This document shows positions 27,848-36,905 of a stretch of 64,000 nucleotides of DNA, piece after piece. The number at the start of each line of letters is the position of its first letter. Positions within the stretch are counted from its first letter, which is position 1. Made by a program: the position numbers and the translations under genes. The DNA is from Paenarthrobacter aurescens TC1 (GTDB lineage: Bacteria; Actinomycetota; Actinomycetes; Actinomycetales; Micrococcaceae): positions 1,426,001-1,490,000 of the forward strand of contig CP000474.1 in assembly GCA_000014925.1 (NCBI GenBank), in the 5' to 3' direction. The notes beneath the pieces are model-generated. The model was not told the origin of the DNA. It did not search any database and saw only the letters and a program-made list of their open reading frames with translations.

Positions 27848-30800
27848 ATGAGCCTCAACGGTCTGCGCCGCGCACTGGCGGAGGACAAGACTTTTGCGCG
27901 TGTTCGCACGGAGGCGCAGCGGTCCTTCAACGACCGGAACGCCGACTACCAGATCAGCGCCCCCCAGGGGATGCGCGCGGTGTTGCTGGCCGAAATGGCC
28001 GACGCCCTGGCTGCCGTTGGTGCTGATGGCGCGGGCGCTCCTGTGGTCCTCGCCGTCACCGCAACCGGCCGTGAAGCCGAGGACCTCACCGCGGCGCTCG
28101 CCTCTTACCTCCCCGCAGAGTCCGTGGCCACGTTCCCCAGTTGGGAGACGCTCCCCCATGAGCGGCTTTCGCCACGCTCGGACACCGTGGGCCGCCGGCT
28201 CTCCGTCCTGCGCCGTCTGACGCACCCCGAAACCTCGACGACGGCCCCCTTGCGTGTGGTGGTGGCTCCGGTCCGCGCCGTGGTCCAGCCCATCGTTGCC
28301 GGCTTGGGTGACTTGGTGCCGGTGACATTGCAGGTGGGACAGGAGCGTTCCTTCACCGAAGTTGTCCGTGCCCTGTCCGACGCCGCGTATGCCCGCGTTG
28401 ACATGGTGACGCACCGCGGCGAGTTCGCGGTCCGCGGCGGCATCCTCGACGTTTTCCCACCCACGGAGGACCACCCCATCCGCGTGGAATTCTTCGGCGA
28501 TGAAGTGGACCAGATGCGCTGGTTCGCCGTGGCGGACCAGCGCTCGCTGTCCGCACCCGGAATCCACCACCCCACCGAACTGCACGCCCCGCCATGCCGG
28601 GAAATCCTGATCACCGCGTCCGTCATGTCCCGTGCAGCCAAGCTCAAGGCAGACATGCCTGCCGCGGCAGACATGCTCGAGAAGATCGCCGGCGGAATCG
28701 CTGTTGAAGGCATGGAATCATTGGCACCTGTTTTGGTGGATGCCATGGTGCCGTTCGTGGATCAGCTCCCCGCCGGTTCGCTTTCCGTGGTCATCGAACC
28801 GGAGAAGGTGCGCACCCGCGCGCACGACCTCGCAGCGACCAACGAGGAGTTCCTGGAAGCTGCTTGGTCAACGGCGTCCGACGGCGGTGCGGCGCCCCTT
28901 GACCTCTCATCCCAGGCGTCCACCGATTTGCACGCTGCCAGCTTCCGTTCGCTCACCGACACCCGCTCGGCCGCCCTGGAACATGGCGTGTCCTGGTGGT
29001 CCATCACCTCGCTCGCCTCGGACGAGGACCTGGTCCTGGACATCGATGTCCTCAACATGCGTGCACGCGAACCTCGTGGCTACCAGGGTGACGTGGCTGA
29101 AATGCTGGAATTCATTGGCTCCCGCGTCCGCGAGCAGTGGCGTGTGGTGGTGGTGACCGATGGTCCCGGACCCGCCCAGCGCCTGGCTGAGTTGTTCCAC
29201 GACGCCGAGATTCCCTGTTCCCGCGTTGACTCGCTGGATAAAGAACCCCAGCCGGGCATCATCGAGGTGACCACCGCCGCCGTCGGACGTGGTTTTGTCC
29301 TGGACGGCCTCAAACTGGGCCTGCTGACCGAAGCCGATCTGTTGGGTCGCGCCACGGCGAGCTCCACCAAGGACATGCGCCGCATGCCGTCCAAGCGACG
29401 CAACGCCGTGGACCCGTTGCAGCTGCATGCCGGCGACTTCGTGGTGCATGAGCAGCATGGCATCGGCCGGTTCGTGGAGCTCATCCAGCGCAAGGTGGCC
29501 GGTACGTCGTCCTCCGATGCCGGGCTGCGCGAGTACCTGGTGCTGGAGTACGCGCCCTCCAAGCGCGGTGCGCCGGGTGACCGGCTCTTCGTCCCAACGG
29601 ATCAGCTGGATCAGGTGACCCGCTACGTCGGTGGAGATGCGCCGGCGTTGAGCAAGATGGGCGGCGCGGACTGGGCCAGCACCAAGTCCAAGGCACGCAA
29701 GGCCGTCAAGGAAATAGCCGGAGAGCTGATCCGGTTGTACTCCGCCCGCATGGCGTCCCGGGGCCACGCTTTCGCACCCGACACCCCGTGGCAGCGAGAG
29801 CTTGAGGAAGCGTTCCCCTATGTGGAGACACCGGACCAGCTGACCACCATCAACGAGGTCAAAGCGGACATGGAGCGGGAGATCCCCATGGACCGGCTGG
29901 TCTCCGGCGACGTGGGCTACGGCAAGACCGAAATCGCCGTCCGGGCTGCCTTCAAAGCCGTCCAGGACGGCAAGCAGGTGGCGGTCCTGGTGCCCACCAC
30001 CCTGCTCGCACAGCAGCACTACGAAACGTTCACCGAGCGTTTCTCCGGCTTCCCTCTGCGCGTGAAACCACTGTCCCGGTTCCAGAGCAGCAAGGAAGCC
30101 AAGGAAACCGCCGAAGGCGTCAAGAGCGGCGCTGTGGACGTGGTGATCGGTACCCACCGGCTGCTGTCCAAGGACTTCCAGTTCAAGGACCTGGGTCTGG
30201 TGATCGTTGACGAGGAGCAGCGCTTCGGGGTGGAGCACAAGGAAGCGCTCAAGAAGATGCGCACCAACGTGGACGTGTTGGCCATGAGTGCAACGCCGAT
30301 TCCCCGAACACTGGAAATGTCGCTCACGGGCATCCGGGAAACGTCCACCCTGGCGACGCCGCCGGAGGAACGCCACCCCGTGCTGACCTACGTGGGCCCG
30401 TACACCAACAAGCAAACCTCCGCCGCGATCCGTCGTGAACTCATGCGCGAAGGGCAGGTCTTCTTTGTCCATAACCGCGTCTCATCAATTGAGCGCATCG
30501 CCGCGCAGATCCGCGAGCTTGTCCCCGAGGCCAGGGTGGAAGTGGCACACGGCCAGATGTCCGAGAGCCGCCTTGAGAAGATCATTGTGGACTTCTGGGA
30601 AAAGCGCTTCGACGTCCTGGTCTGCACCACCATCATTGAGACCGGCCTGGACATCTCCAACGCCAACACCCTGATCGTGGACGGGGCCGACAAGTACGGC
30701 CTCTCGCAGCTCCACCAGCTCCGAGGCCGTGTTGGCCGTGGCCGGGAGCGTGCCTACGCGTACTTCCTGTACCCCTCGGAGAAGCCCTTGGGCGAGGTGG

Positions 30801-31480
30801 CCTTGGAACGCCTCAAAGCCGTGGCAGCGCACAACGAGCTCGGCGCCGGCATGCAACTGGCCATGAAGGACCTGGAAATCCGTGGCGCAGGAAACCTGCT
30901 GGGCGGTGAGCAGTCAGGCCACATCCAAGGAGTGGGCTTCGACCTCTACATCCGCCTGGTGGGAGAGGCTGTGGCCGAATACCGCGGCGAGGCCGAGGAG
31001 AAGGCAGCCGAAATGAAGATCGAGCTGCCCGTCAACGCCCACCTGCCACACGACTATGTGCCCGGCGAAAGGCTCCGCTTGGAGGCGTACCGGAAACTGG
31101 CATCCGCCATCACGTACGAAGCCATCGACGAAGTCCTGGCGGAACTCGTGGACCGCTACGGCGAGCCCCCGCTGCCGGCCCAAAACCTCATTGCCGTGGC
31201 CCGCTTCAGGGTAGGTGCCCGCGAAGCCGGCCTGTCCGACGTCGCACTCCAAGGCAACTTCATCCGCTTCTCGCCGGCGCAACTGCCCGAGTCCAAAACC
31301 ATGCGCCTCAACCGCATGTACCCGGGCTCGCAGGTGAAGCCTGCCCTGGATGCGGTGCTGATTCCCAAGCCCAAGACGGCCAGGATCGGTGGACGCGATC
31401 TGCAGGACGCCGAGATCCTGCAATGGGCCAATAACGTCATTGAAGCGATTTTCGCTGAAGTACCTGTAAAGGCTGGCTAA
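27848..31480 (+). CDS. mfd: Transcription-repair coupling factor Mfd
   Basis: Mfd displaces stalled RNA polymerase and recruits UvrA for transcription-coupled repair. About 1210 residues. The N-terminal UvrB-like module has FPSWETLPHERLSPRSDTVG. A CarD/RID RNA-polymerase-binding domain is seen at DFVVHEQHGIGRFVEL. The RecG-like translocase has GDVGYGKTEIAVRAA (Walker A), DEEQRFGVEHKE, SATPIPRTLEMSLTGIRE and QLHQLRGRVGRG. The C-terminal TRCF domain ends before 31480. ATG 27848 (MSLNGLRRALAED) is chosen; the upstream extension to 27809 lacks a ribosome site. Confidence 0.97.
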   Translation: MSLNGLRRALAEDKTFARVRTEAQRSFNDRNADYQISAPQGMRAVLLAEMADALAAVGADGAGAPVVLAVTATGREAEDLTAALASYLPAESVATFPSWETLPHERLSPRSDTVGRRLSVLRRLTHPETSTTAPLRVVVAPVRAVVQPIVAGLGDLVPVTLQVGQERSFTEVVRALSDAAYARVDMVTHRGEFAVRGGILDVFPPTEDHPIRVEFFGDEVDQMRWFAVADQRSLSAPGIHHPTELHAPPCREILITASVMSRAAKLKADMPAAADMLEKIAGGIAVEGMESLAPVLVDAMVPFVDQLPAGSLSVVIEPEKVRTRAHDLAATNEEFLEAAWSTASDGGAAPLDLSSQASTDLHAASFRSLTDTRSAALEHGVSWWSITSLASDEDLVLDIDVLNMRAREPRGYQGDVAEMLEFIGSRVREQWRVVVVTDGPGPAQRLAELFHDAEIPCSRVDSLDKEPQPGIIEVTTAAVGRGFVLDGLKLGLLTEADLLGRATASSTKDMRRMPSKRRNAVDPLQLHAGDFVVHEQHGIGRFVELIQRKVAGTSSSDAGLREYLVLEYAPSKRGAPGDRLFVPTDQLDQVTRYVGGDAPALSKMGGADWASTKSKARKAVKEIAGELIRLYSARMASRGHAFAPDTPWQRELEEAFPYVETPDQLTTINEVKADMEREIPMDRLVSGDVGYGKTEIAVRAAFKAVQDGKQVAVLVPTTLLAQQHYETFTERFSGFPLRVKPLSRFQSSKEAKETAEGVKSGAVDVVIGTHRLLSKDFQFKDLGLVIVDEEQRFGVEHKEALKKMRTNVDVLAMSATPIPRTLEMSLTGIRETSTLATPPEERHPVLTYVGPYTNKQTSAAIRRELMREGQVFFVHNRVSSIERIAAQIRELVPEARVEVAHGQMSESRLEKIIVDFWEKRFDVLVCTTIIETGLDISNANTLIVDGADKYGLSQLHQLRGRVGRGRERAYAYFLYPSEKPLGEVALERLKAVAAHNELGAGMQLAMKDLEIRGAGNLLGGEQSGHIQGVGFDLYIRLVGEAVAEYRGEAEEKAAEMKIELPVNAHLPHDYVPGERLRLEAYRKLASAITYEAIDEVLAELVDRYGEPPLPAQNLIAVARFRVGAREAGLSDVALQGNFIRFSPAQLPESKTMRLNRMYPGSQVKPALDAVLIPKPKTARIGGRDLQDAEILQWANNVIEAIFAEVPVKAG

Positions 31481-31484
31481 CTGC

Positions 31485-32294
31485 ATGATGGGAGGACATC
31501 ACGCCGCGTCGGGAGCCGCGGCGTGGATTGCTATTGCCTCGACAGGCCCGTACGCCTTGGGTTGGTACCCGTTGGACTCCACCGGGATCCTGATCGGCGC
31601 CATGGCGACGGCGGGAACTGCTTTGGTGGTCGACTGGGACCACCGCCACAGCACCATCGCGAATTCGCTGCCGCCGCTGTCCAATGTGATTGCCGTGGGG
31701 ATCGAAAAAGCCAGCGGAGGGCACCGCCAAGGGACACACTCGCTGTTGGGGGCTTCCGCGTTTGTGGTGCTCGCAGCCATGGCGGCCCAGTTCCAAATGG
31801 TGACGCCGGTAGGCAAGCTCTCCATAGGAGCCGGGCTGCTGTGCATGTTCATGATCAACCTGGCGGCCAAGGCGTTGAACTTGTTTCCAAAGTCCGGCTG
31901 GATTACCAACTGGCTGTTCGCTTTGGTGATGGCCGGCCTAGTGACGTGGTTTGCGCCGGATCAATGGGGTTGGTTGCCGCTGTCCATGCTCACCGGGGTG
32001 GTGGTGCACATTGTGGGGGACATGATCACTGTCGGCGGGGTGCCGCTCTTATGGCCCATCGTCATCAAGCCACCCAAGTTCCTGCGGAAATCCATGATCC
32101 GGGGGATTTGGCGGCCCAACGGAGCCTTCTCCATCCCGCTGCTGGGGCGGGCCGGTTCCCGCCGTGAATGGCTGGTCCTGATACCCGTCAGTGGTTACGC
32201 CATGGTGGGCATGGGAGCTGCGGCGTGGACGCTGGCGCAACAGCATTGGCCTGGGGTTCTTGCAGCCCTGGGCGGAGTCGTGCAGCTGCCGTAA
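31485..32294 (+). CDS. DUF457-type membrane-bound metal-dependent hydrolase
   Basis: A 269-residue polytopic membrane protein of the YdjM/DUF457 family. MMGGHHAASGAAAWIAI gives the N-terminal His motif, followed by ALVVDWDHRHSTIANSLPPL (Asp/His ligands), KASGGHRQGTHSLLG (His ligands in the RxxTHS motif) and VVVHIVGDMITVGGVPLLWP (His/Asp). At least four hydrophobic segments are visible. It starts four bases after the mfd stop, so it is probably co-transcribed. Substrate unknown. Confidence 0.88.
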   Translation: MMGGHHAASGAAAWIAIASTGPYALGWYPLDSTGILIGAMATAGTALVVDWDHRHSTIANSLPPLSNVIAVGIEKASGGHRQGTHSLLGASAFVVLAAMAAQFQMVTPVGKLSIGAGLLCMFMINLAAKALNLFPKSGWITNWLFALVMAGLVTWFAPDQWGWLPLSMLTGVVVHIVGDMITVGGVPLLWPIVIKPPKFLRKSMIRGIWRPNGAFSIPLLGRAGSRREWLVLIPVSGYAMVGMGAAAWTLAQQHWPGVLAALGGVVQLP

Positions 32295-32347
32295 AGGGAC
32301 GCCTTCGGGCGACGAACTTGGTCAATAAAATTTGGTCAACAAAAAGG

Positions 32348-32375
32348 AATGGCCCGGGCGAGTGCCCGGGCCATT
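32348..32375. terminator. Bidirectional terminator
   Basis: aatggcccgggc (32348-32359) and gcccgggccatt (32364-32375) form a perfect 12-bp stem with loop gagt. An A run precedes it, reading as a T run on the minus strand. It separates the convergent DUF457 gene and the small membrane-protein gene. Confidence 0.85.
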
Positions 32376-32392
32376 CAACGTGATAAGAGGGT

Positions 32393-32620
32393 TTAGCTTT
32401 CGCCGGCGGAATCTGAGCGGCCAAAAATGGTCTGCGGGATCCAGAAAGCGAGGGCGAACAGGCCGAGGCAGACTGCCATGGGCCAAGGGTTATCCAGGGT
32501 GAGGAACGACAACGAGTAGATGGCACCCAGGAAGAGCACGATCATCACCAGGAACAGCACAATGCTGGTGCCCAGGTTGTTCTCTCGTTCAATGGGGGCG
32601 CTTGTGGCGTTCTTGGACAT
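32393..32620 (-). CDS. Small two-helix membrane protein, unknown function
   Basis: A 75-residue protein with two hydrophobic segments (about 17-37 and 45-66), a polar N-terminus MSKNATSAPIERENN, and a charged C-terminus GRSDSAGES. The mRNA has a good GGAGG-type site upstream of ATG 32620. No recognised domain. It sits between convergent and divergent neighbours as its own unit or downstream of deoC, from which it is separated by 53 bp in the same orientation. Confidence 0.7.
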   Translation of the reverse strand: MSKNATSAPIERENNLGTSIVLFLVMIVLFLGAIYSLSFLTLDNPWPMAVCLGLFALAFWIPQTIFGRSDSAGES

Positions 32621-32673
32621 TCATTCCTCCTCGGCCCCGCAGGGCTCAAAAATCTCTGACGGCAGCGGAAGCC

Positions 32674-33375
32674 TTAGTAGGCAGATGAACCCTGTTCACC
32701 TTTGACGATCGCAATTCCGGAACTCGCTCCGATACGTGTTGCACCAGCAGCAATCATAGCCTGTGCATCGGCGAGGGAGCGCACTCCGCCTGAGGCCTTC
32801 ACCCCCAGGTCCGGTCCGACGGTCTTGCGCATCAAGGCAACGTCTTCAACGGTGGCGCCTCCGCCGTTGAATCCGGTGGAGGTCTTGACGAAGTCAGCGC
32901 CCGCTTCCACGGCCGCTTCGCAGGCGATGACCTTCTGCTCATCTGTCAGCATGGACGTCTCGATGATGACCTTCAAGATGGCTTCACCCGCGTGAACAGG
33001 CTCGGATACGGCCCTGATGTCATCCACCAGCGCACCTTTGTCGTTGGCGCGGGCGGAGGCCATGTTGATCACCATGTCGATTTCATCCGCGCCGTCCAAC
33101 ACAGCTCCGCGGGCCTCGAATGCCTTGACGTCGCTGGGAGTGGCACCCAGCGGGAACCCGATCACCGAGCACGTCAGCACGCCCGAACCCTTGAGGGCTT
33201 TGGTGACGGTCTTAACCCACACGGGGTTCACGCATACTGACTTGAACTTGTACTCGATAGCCTCGGCGCACACCTTGAGGACGTCAGCCTCGCTGGCCTC
33301 CGGCTTCAACAGAGTGTGGTCAATGTAGGAGGCGATATTTGCGATGTTTGCAGGGGCGACGGCTTCGTTGCTCAT
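32674..33375 (-). CDS. deoC: Deoxyribose-phosphate aldolase DeoC
   Basis: DeoC cleaves 2-deoxyribose-5-phosphate to glyceraldehyde-3-phosphate and acetaldehyde in nucleoside catabolism. 233 residues. [39 protein letters not shown] (catalytic Asp), and [14 protein letters not shown] with the Schiff-base Lys are all present, as is [13 protein letters not shown] (second Lys). ATG 33375 ([12 protein letters not shown]) with GGAAGG upstream is preferred over the upstream ATG at 33426. Confidence 0.95.
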   Translation of the reverse strand: MSNEAVAPANIANIASYIDHTLLKPEASEADVLKVCAEAIEYKFKSVCVNPVWVKTVTKALKGSGVLTCSVIGFPLGATPSDVKAFEARGAVLDGADEIDMVINMASARANDKGALVDDIRAVSEPVHAGEAILKVIIETSMLTDEQKVIACEAAVEAGADFVKTSTGFNGGGATVEDVALMRKTVGPDLGVKASGGVRSLADAQAMIAAGATRIGASSGIAIVKGEQGSSAY

Positions 33376-33490
33376 GGGATCCTTCCGTGCAGGGCGTGGC
33401 CGGCCCGGTGGCCGCAGGGTTGTCACTGCCCGTCAAAGGACCATCTTGCCACATGGGCCGTTGTCCGCTGGGGCCGCCGCCGGCGGCAGG

Positions 33491-34366
33491 TTAGGCGGCG
33501 ATCAGCGCCTGCTGATCTTCCTTGCCCGCACCCAGCAGCAAGCCTGAAGCGCACAGCATTGCAGAGGACTCGGCGGAAAGGAGCAAGCCCAGGCGAAGTC
33601 CGTCGCATGATGCGGCATCGCCAATCGCCCAGATGCCCGGGACGGATGTGGCGAGGTCGCGCCCCACTGCAATACCGCCGTCGGGGGCTGTTGTGAGTCC
33701 GGCACTTTCGGCGAGGTCATTGCGGGCTGTGCGCTCCTCGGCCAGGACCACCAGATCGCCCTTCATGCTGCTGCCGTCTTCGAAGAGGATGCCGCTCGCC
33801 GGCAGCAGGCCGCCTGGCGCGGCGGTGGAAGGAACGACGGCGGTAGGGCGGAGGGTGGTTCGTACGGGGCGGACTCCGCGGGCCCGCAGCACAGCCTCGG
33901 CCTGGCCAGCCGCTGGTCCGTTCCCGACCAGGATCCCCAGGGGGCGGCGGCCCACAATGCGCGTGACTTCCTTGACCGCTTCGCCGATGTTAGCGGCGTC
34001 GTCGATGGTGGAGTAACTGAGGCCCGACTCGGAGCCCGCCACCGGGGGGAGGGTCGGGGCAGAACCGGTTGCTATGACCAACTGGTCGTAGGAGAACTCC
34101 ATGCCGTCCACGGTGGTGACTATTTTCGCGTCGGAGTCAATGAAGCTGGCCGCCTGCCCGAAGCGAATTGAGACCTGGGGGAGTTCTGCGAGTTCCAGCA
34201 GGGCGTCCGGGCACTCGTCGCGGTTGCTGAGCACGGTGATGGTTCCGTGGAAAGCGCGTTGCCGGGAGTCGGATCCTCCGGCAAGTCGCCGCACCAAAGA
34301 CTGGGCCGCGGGACCTGCCCCTGCGATGACGATGTGAAGGGAAGATGCGGACGGGATGGCGGACAT
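33491..34366 (-). CDS. FAD-dependent NAD(P)-disulfide-type oxidoreductase (short)
   Basis: A 291-residue flavoprotein. It has an N-terminal dinucleotide fold HIVIAGAGPAAQSLVRRLAG, the second FAD contact YDQLVIATGSAPTLPPVAG, an NAD-binding segment (LGILVGNGPAAGQAEAVL) and the terminal FAD motif VPGIWAIGDAASCDG. It resembles the FAD/NAD module at the N-terminus of nitrite reductase NirB and rubredoxin reductases, but stands alone and lacks a C-terminal dimer domain, so it is shorter than typical (about 400). It may be complete as a small reductase or a shortened relative. Partner unknown. Confidence 0.8.
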   Translation of the reverse strand: MSAIPSASSLHIVIAGAGPAAQSLVRRLAGGSDSRQRAFHGTITVLSNRDECPDALLELAELPQVSIRFGQAASFIDSDAKIVTTVDGMEFSYDQLVIATGSAPTLPPVAGSESGLSYSTIDDAANIGEAVKEVTRIVGRRPLGILVGNGPAAGQAEAVLRARGVRPVRTTLRPTAVVPSTAAPGGLLPASGILFEDGSSMKGDLVVLAEERTARNDLAESAGLTTAPDGGIAVGRDLATSVPGIWAIGDAASCDGLRLGLLLSAESSAMLCASGLLLGAGKEDQQALIAA

Positions 34367-34548
34367 GTTTGGCCCTTTCGCTCATGTGACCTGCTGTTGG
34401 TCTTCAGCGTAGGTGGCCGGTTTTTCGCGGGTGTTTCCCCGCTGTTGCCATCTTTGGCTGATCCGTAGCGTGCCGTTTACCCGCCGGTAATAACGTGGAT
34501 CACATCGCTTTGGAAAAATGAGGTTTCCGATGAGTGCGGTGGTGGCCT

Positions 34549-34980
34549 CTAACGTGCCCGGACCCGGCTGTACACCATATCGAAGTCGTGCTCCAGCGGA
34601 CCCCCGGGGTAGGTTCCCCGTTCCAGGCGGGCGTGGATGGTATTTCCGTCCTCGCTCACATGGCCCACGAATCGCTGGGGCCAGTCCGGGCCATCCCGGA
34701 ATATCAACAAGACATTGTCCTTTAGCACCACGTCGTAGATCCGGGCGACGCCTCGTGAATCGAAGTAGTGCTGCTGCAGTGCCCCATCGGAGCCTGTTGC
34801 ACCGATGACGCTGATCGAGTCGGGGTAGTCCGGTTGTTGAACCGTGGAGCGCTGGATCAGGAAGCCGCCGCTTTCCAGCCACTCGAACGTTGTCCGGCCC
34901 TGCACGTCCCTCTCCGGAACGGTGGTTTCCCACTCGCCGATCAGGATGTTCAATTGGTCCACGTTTGATGAGCGTGTCAT
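34549..34980 (-). CDS. Conserved beta-rich protein (DUF1579-like)
   Basis: A 143-residue soluble protein beginning MTRSSNVDQLNILIGEWETT. It contains FEWLESGGFLIQRS, QQHYFDSRGVARIY, FRDGPDWPQRFVG, and ends LEHDFDMVYSRVRAR. The pattern (short lipocalin-like beta barrel, GEW motif) matches a family common in actinobacteria and annotated as DUF1579-like or hypothetical. Function unknown. ATG 34980 follows AGGAGG with good spacing. It is divergent from the RibD-like gene. Confidence 0.7.
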   Translation of the reverse strand: MTRSSNVDQLNILIGEWETTVPERDVQGRTTFEWLESGGFLIQRSTVQQPDYPDSISVIGATGSDGALQQHYFDSRGVARIYDVVLKDNVLLIFRDGPDWPQRFVGHVSEDGNTIHARLERGTYPGGPLEHDFDMVYSRVRAR

Positions 34981-35089
34981 GGGTCCTCCTGAAGGTATAG
35001 CCATAGTGTCCGCCTCGCTGAGCCCTTTGGCGAGCTTTGGACTTCGACGGGGGAAGGAACATCAGGGTGGTAGCTGTCATGATGGGCGC

Positions 35090-35686
35090 ATGAGCCGAGT
35101 CACATGCGATCTGACTGTTTCACTCGATGGATTTGTTGCTGGCCCCAACCAGCGCGCGGAGGAGCCGTTGGGCGACGGCGGAGAGCTGCTGCACAGATGG
35201 ATGTTTGAAGACCCGGAGGCGAACGCACCTGAGATCGAAGGGATTCTCGCGGCCGGTGCCTTCATCATGGGGCGGAACATGTTTGCTGGGCCTGGTCCCT
35301 CGGTATGGGACAAGGGCTGGAGGGGATGGTGGGGCGACGAGCCGCCTTATCACGCACCTGTCTTTGTCCTTACGCACCATCAGCATGAGCCGTTGGAAAT
35401 GGAAGGCGGGACCAGCTTCCACTTCGTAACCGACGGCATCGAATCGGCGCTGGCCCGAGCCCGGGAAGCTGCCGGGGACCGGGATGTGGCCATTGCCGGG
35501 GGAGCACAAACCGCACGCCAGTTCCTCTCAGCCGGGCTCATGGACGAGCTGCGGCTTCACATTGCACCCATGATCCTGGGCGGTGGCGAGCGATTGCTCG
35601 ACGGTGTGGGGGACGTGAAGCTGGAACAGGCCGAGGTGCGCGGAACCGGCCTGGTCACGCATGTGCGGTATCTGGTGGTCCGCTAG
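35090..35686 (+). CDS. RibD C-terminal / dihydrofolate-reductase-like protein
   Basis: A 198-residue member of the DHFR/RibD_C superfamily, widely found as stand-alone NADPH-dependent reductases of unknown substrate. It starts MSRVTCDLTVSLDGFVAGPNQ and contains AGAFIMGRNMFAG, APVFVLTHHQHEPLEMEGG, VAIAGGAQTARQFLSAGLMDEL and LRLHIAPMILGGGERL. The last codons and stop lie within a 17-bp sequence that recurs at 37621-37637 beyond the metal-resistance cassette. That suggests the gene's 3' end served as an insertion site while the gene stayed intact. Confidence 0.87.
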   Translation: MSRVTCDLTVSLDGFVAGPNQRAEEPLGDGGELLHRWMFEDPEANAPEIEGILAAGAFIMGRNMFAGPGPSVWDKGWRGWWGDEPPYHAPVFVLTHHQHEPLEMEGGTSFHFVTDGIESALARAREAAGDRDVAIAGGAQTARQFLSAGLMDELRLHIAPMILGGGERLLDGVGDVKLEQAEVRGTGLVTHVRYLVVR

Positions 35687-35689
35687 CCC
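35673..35689. repeat. 17-bp direct repeat, left copy (att-like)
   Basis: tggtggtccgctagccc, covering the last codons and stop of the RibD-like gene. An identical copy lies at 37621-37637. The two bracket the cmtR-CDF-thioredoxin cassette; the period is 1,948 bp. Confidence 0.9.
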
Positions 35690-35850
35690 GGCGGACCTCC
35701 TTGTAACTGTCCCCGAAATGGCCCTGGTTTTCACATCGGCGCCTTGATCCGGCGTGGCGTTCCGCGCCTGAGGACGAGGAGCCCGTGATTGGGCAAACAA
35801 GGGAAGAGTACAGAATTGCGTGAATACAGCGGTCAATGTACTTTTTTCGT

Positions 35851-36177
35851 ATGGAGACACTCACTCAGGCGCCTGTGCTGGCCCGGTTTGGCTATGCGGT
35901 GTCGGATGCGACCCGCGCACGGATTCTTCTTGCCCTCTCTGACGCCTCGTCCTATCCCTCGGATCTGGCTGATTCGTTGGGGGTGTCGAGGCAGAGCATG
36001 TCCAATCATCTGACGTGCCTTCGCGGCTGTGGCTTAGTGGTGGCGGTTCCTGTTGGGCGGCGGAGCCGGTATGAGCTGGCGGATGCCAGGCTTGGTCATG
36101 CGATCAAAGACCTGATCGGCGTGGTTCTGGCCGTGGACCCGGCTTGCTGTGCGCCGGATGGGGAGTGCTTCGCATGA
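35851..36177 (+). CDS. cmtR: CmtR-like ArsR/SmtB metal-sensing repressor
   Basis: A 108-residue winged-helix repressor. The recognition region is DLADSLGVSRQSMSNHLTCLRGCGLVV, in which the two Cys of LTCLRGC match the Cd/Pb ligands of mycobacterial CmtR. The C-terminal DPACCAPDGEC supplies further Cys, as does Cys102 in the family prototype. This predicts derepression by Cd(II) or Pb(II). ATG 35851 is taken as start; an upstream ATG at 35836 would add five residues. The stop overlaps the ATG of the efflux gene by four bases, so they form one operon. Confidence 0.88.
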   Translation: METLTQAPVLARFGYAVSDATRARILLALSDASSYPSDLADSLGVSRQSMSNHLTCLRGCGLVVAVPVGRRSRYELADARLGHAIKDLIGVVLAVDPACCAPDGECFA

Positions 36178-36905
36178 CGGTAGTGATGAACGCAGCGGTA
36201 TCGGATCGCCGAACGGTCCTGAGCCGCAGGATCCGGCTGTTCGCTGCAGCGACCATCACTTATAACGTCATCGAGGCGGTCGCGGCGCTCTGGGCCGGAG
36301 GGGTCGCGGATTCCTCGGCGCTGATCGGCTTCGGACTGGACTCGGTCATTGAGGTGACCTCTGCTCTGGCGTTGTCTTGGCAGTTCTCTGCCAAGGATCC
36401 GGAGCGGCGTGAGCACCTGACGTTGCGGATCATAGCCGTCTCCTTCTTCGTCTTGGCTGCGTTCGTGACCGTGGACGCTGTCCGCTCACTCTTGGGGGCG
36501 GGGGAGGCTCAGCATTCAACGCCGGGCATCGTTATCGCTGCGTTGAGTTTGGCGATCATGCCGGTGCTGTCGTGGGCTCAGCGACGTGCCGGGCGTGAGC
36601 TCGGTTCCAGGACCGCCGTCGCCGATTCCAAGCAGACCTTGCTCTGCACGTACCTTTCCGCCGTTCTGCTGATCGGCTTGGTCCTAAACAGTACCCTGGG
36701 CTGGTGGTGGGCCGATGCCGGCGCGGCGCTGGTCATTGCCGGAATAGCCGTCCGCGAAGGTATCAACGCCTGGAAGGGCGAAGCTTGCTGCGCCATTCCG
36801 GACGCCGATCACGGCCATGCGAATTCCTGCTGCGCCGAGTGCGGATCGGATGCTGTGGCTGTCACTGTTGCCGCGGAGCTTGGAACAAAGCCGGCCGAAC
36901 GATGA
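36174..36905 (+). CDS. Cation diffusion facilitator (CDF) efflux protein
   Basis: A 243-residue membrane transporter expected to export divalent metal. Helices include ITYNVIEAVAALWAGGVADSSALIGFGLDSVIEV with the conserved Asp pair of the CDF metal site, and DSKQTLLCTYLSAVLLIGLV, with Asp/Thr as in helix 5. The C-terminus is Cys/His-rich (EACCAIPDADHGHANSCCAEC), replacing the usual cytoplasmic CDF domain. It is in the cmtR operon with ATGA overlaps on both sides, which points to cadmium or lead efflux; that substrate is an inference from the regulator. Confidence 0.85.
   Translation: MTVVMNAAVSDRRTVLSRRIRLFAAATITYNVIEAVAALWAGGVADSSALIGFGLDSVIEVTSALALSWQFSAKDPERREHLTLRIIAVSFFVLAAFVTVDAVRSLLGAGEAQHSTPGIVIAALSLAIMPVLSWAQRRAGRELGSRTAVADSKQTLLCTYLSAVLLIGLVLNSTLGWWWADAGAALVIAGIAVREGINAWKGEACCAIPDADHGHANSCCAECGSDAVAVTVAAELGTKPAER

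Noticed and set aside
35690..35850. CmtR operator
   Set aside because: A gtaca/tgtac pair exists near 35807-35841 but the spacing is wide and I know no consensus to match; not called.
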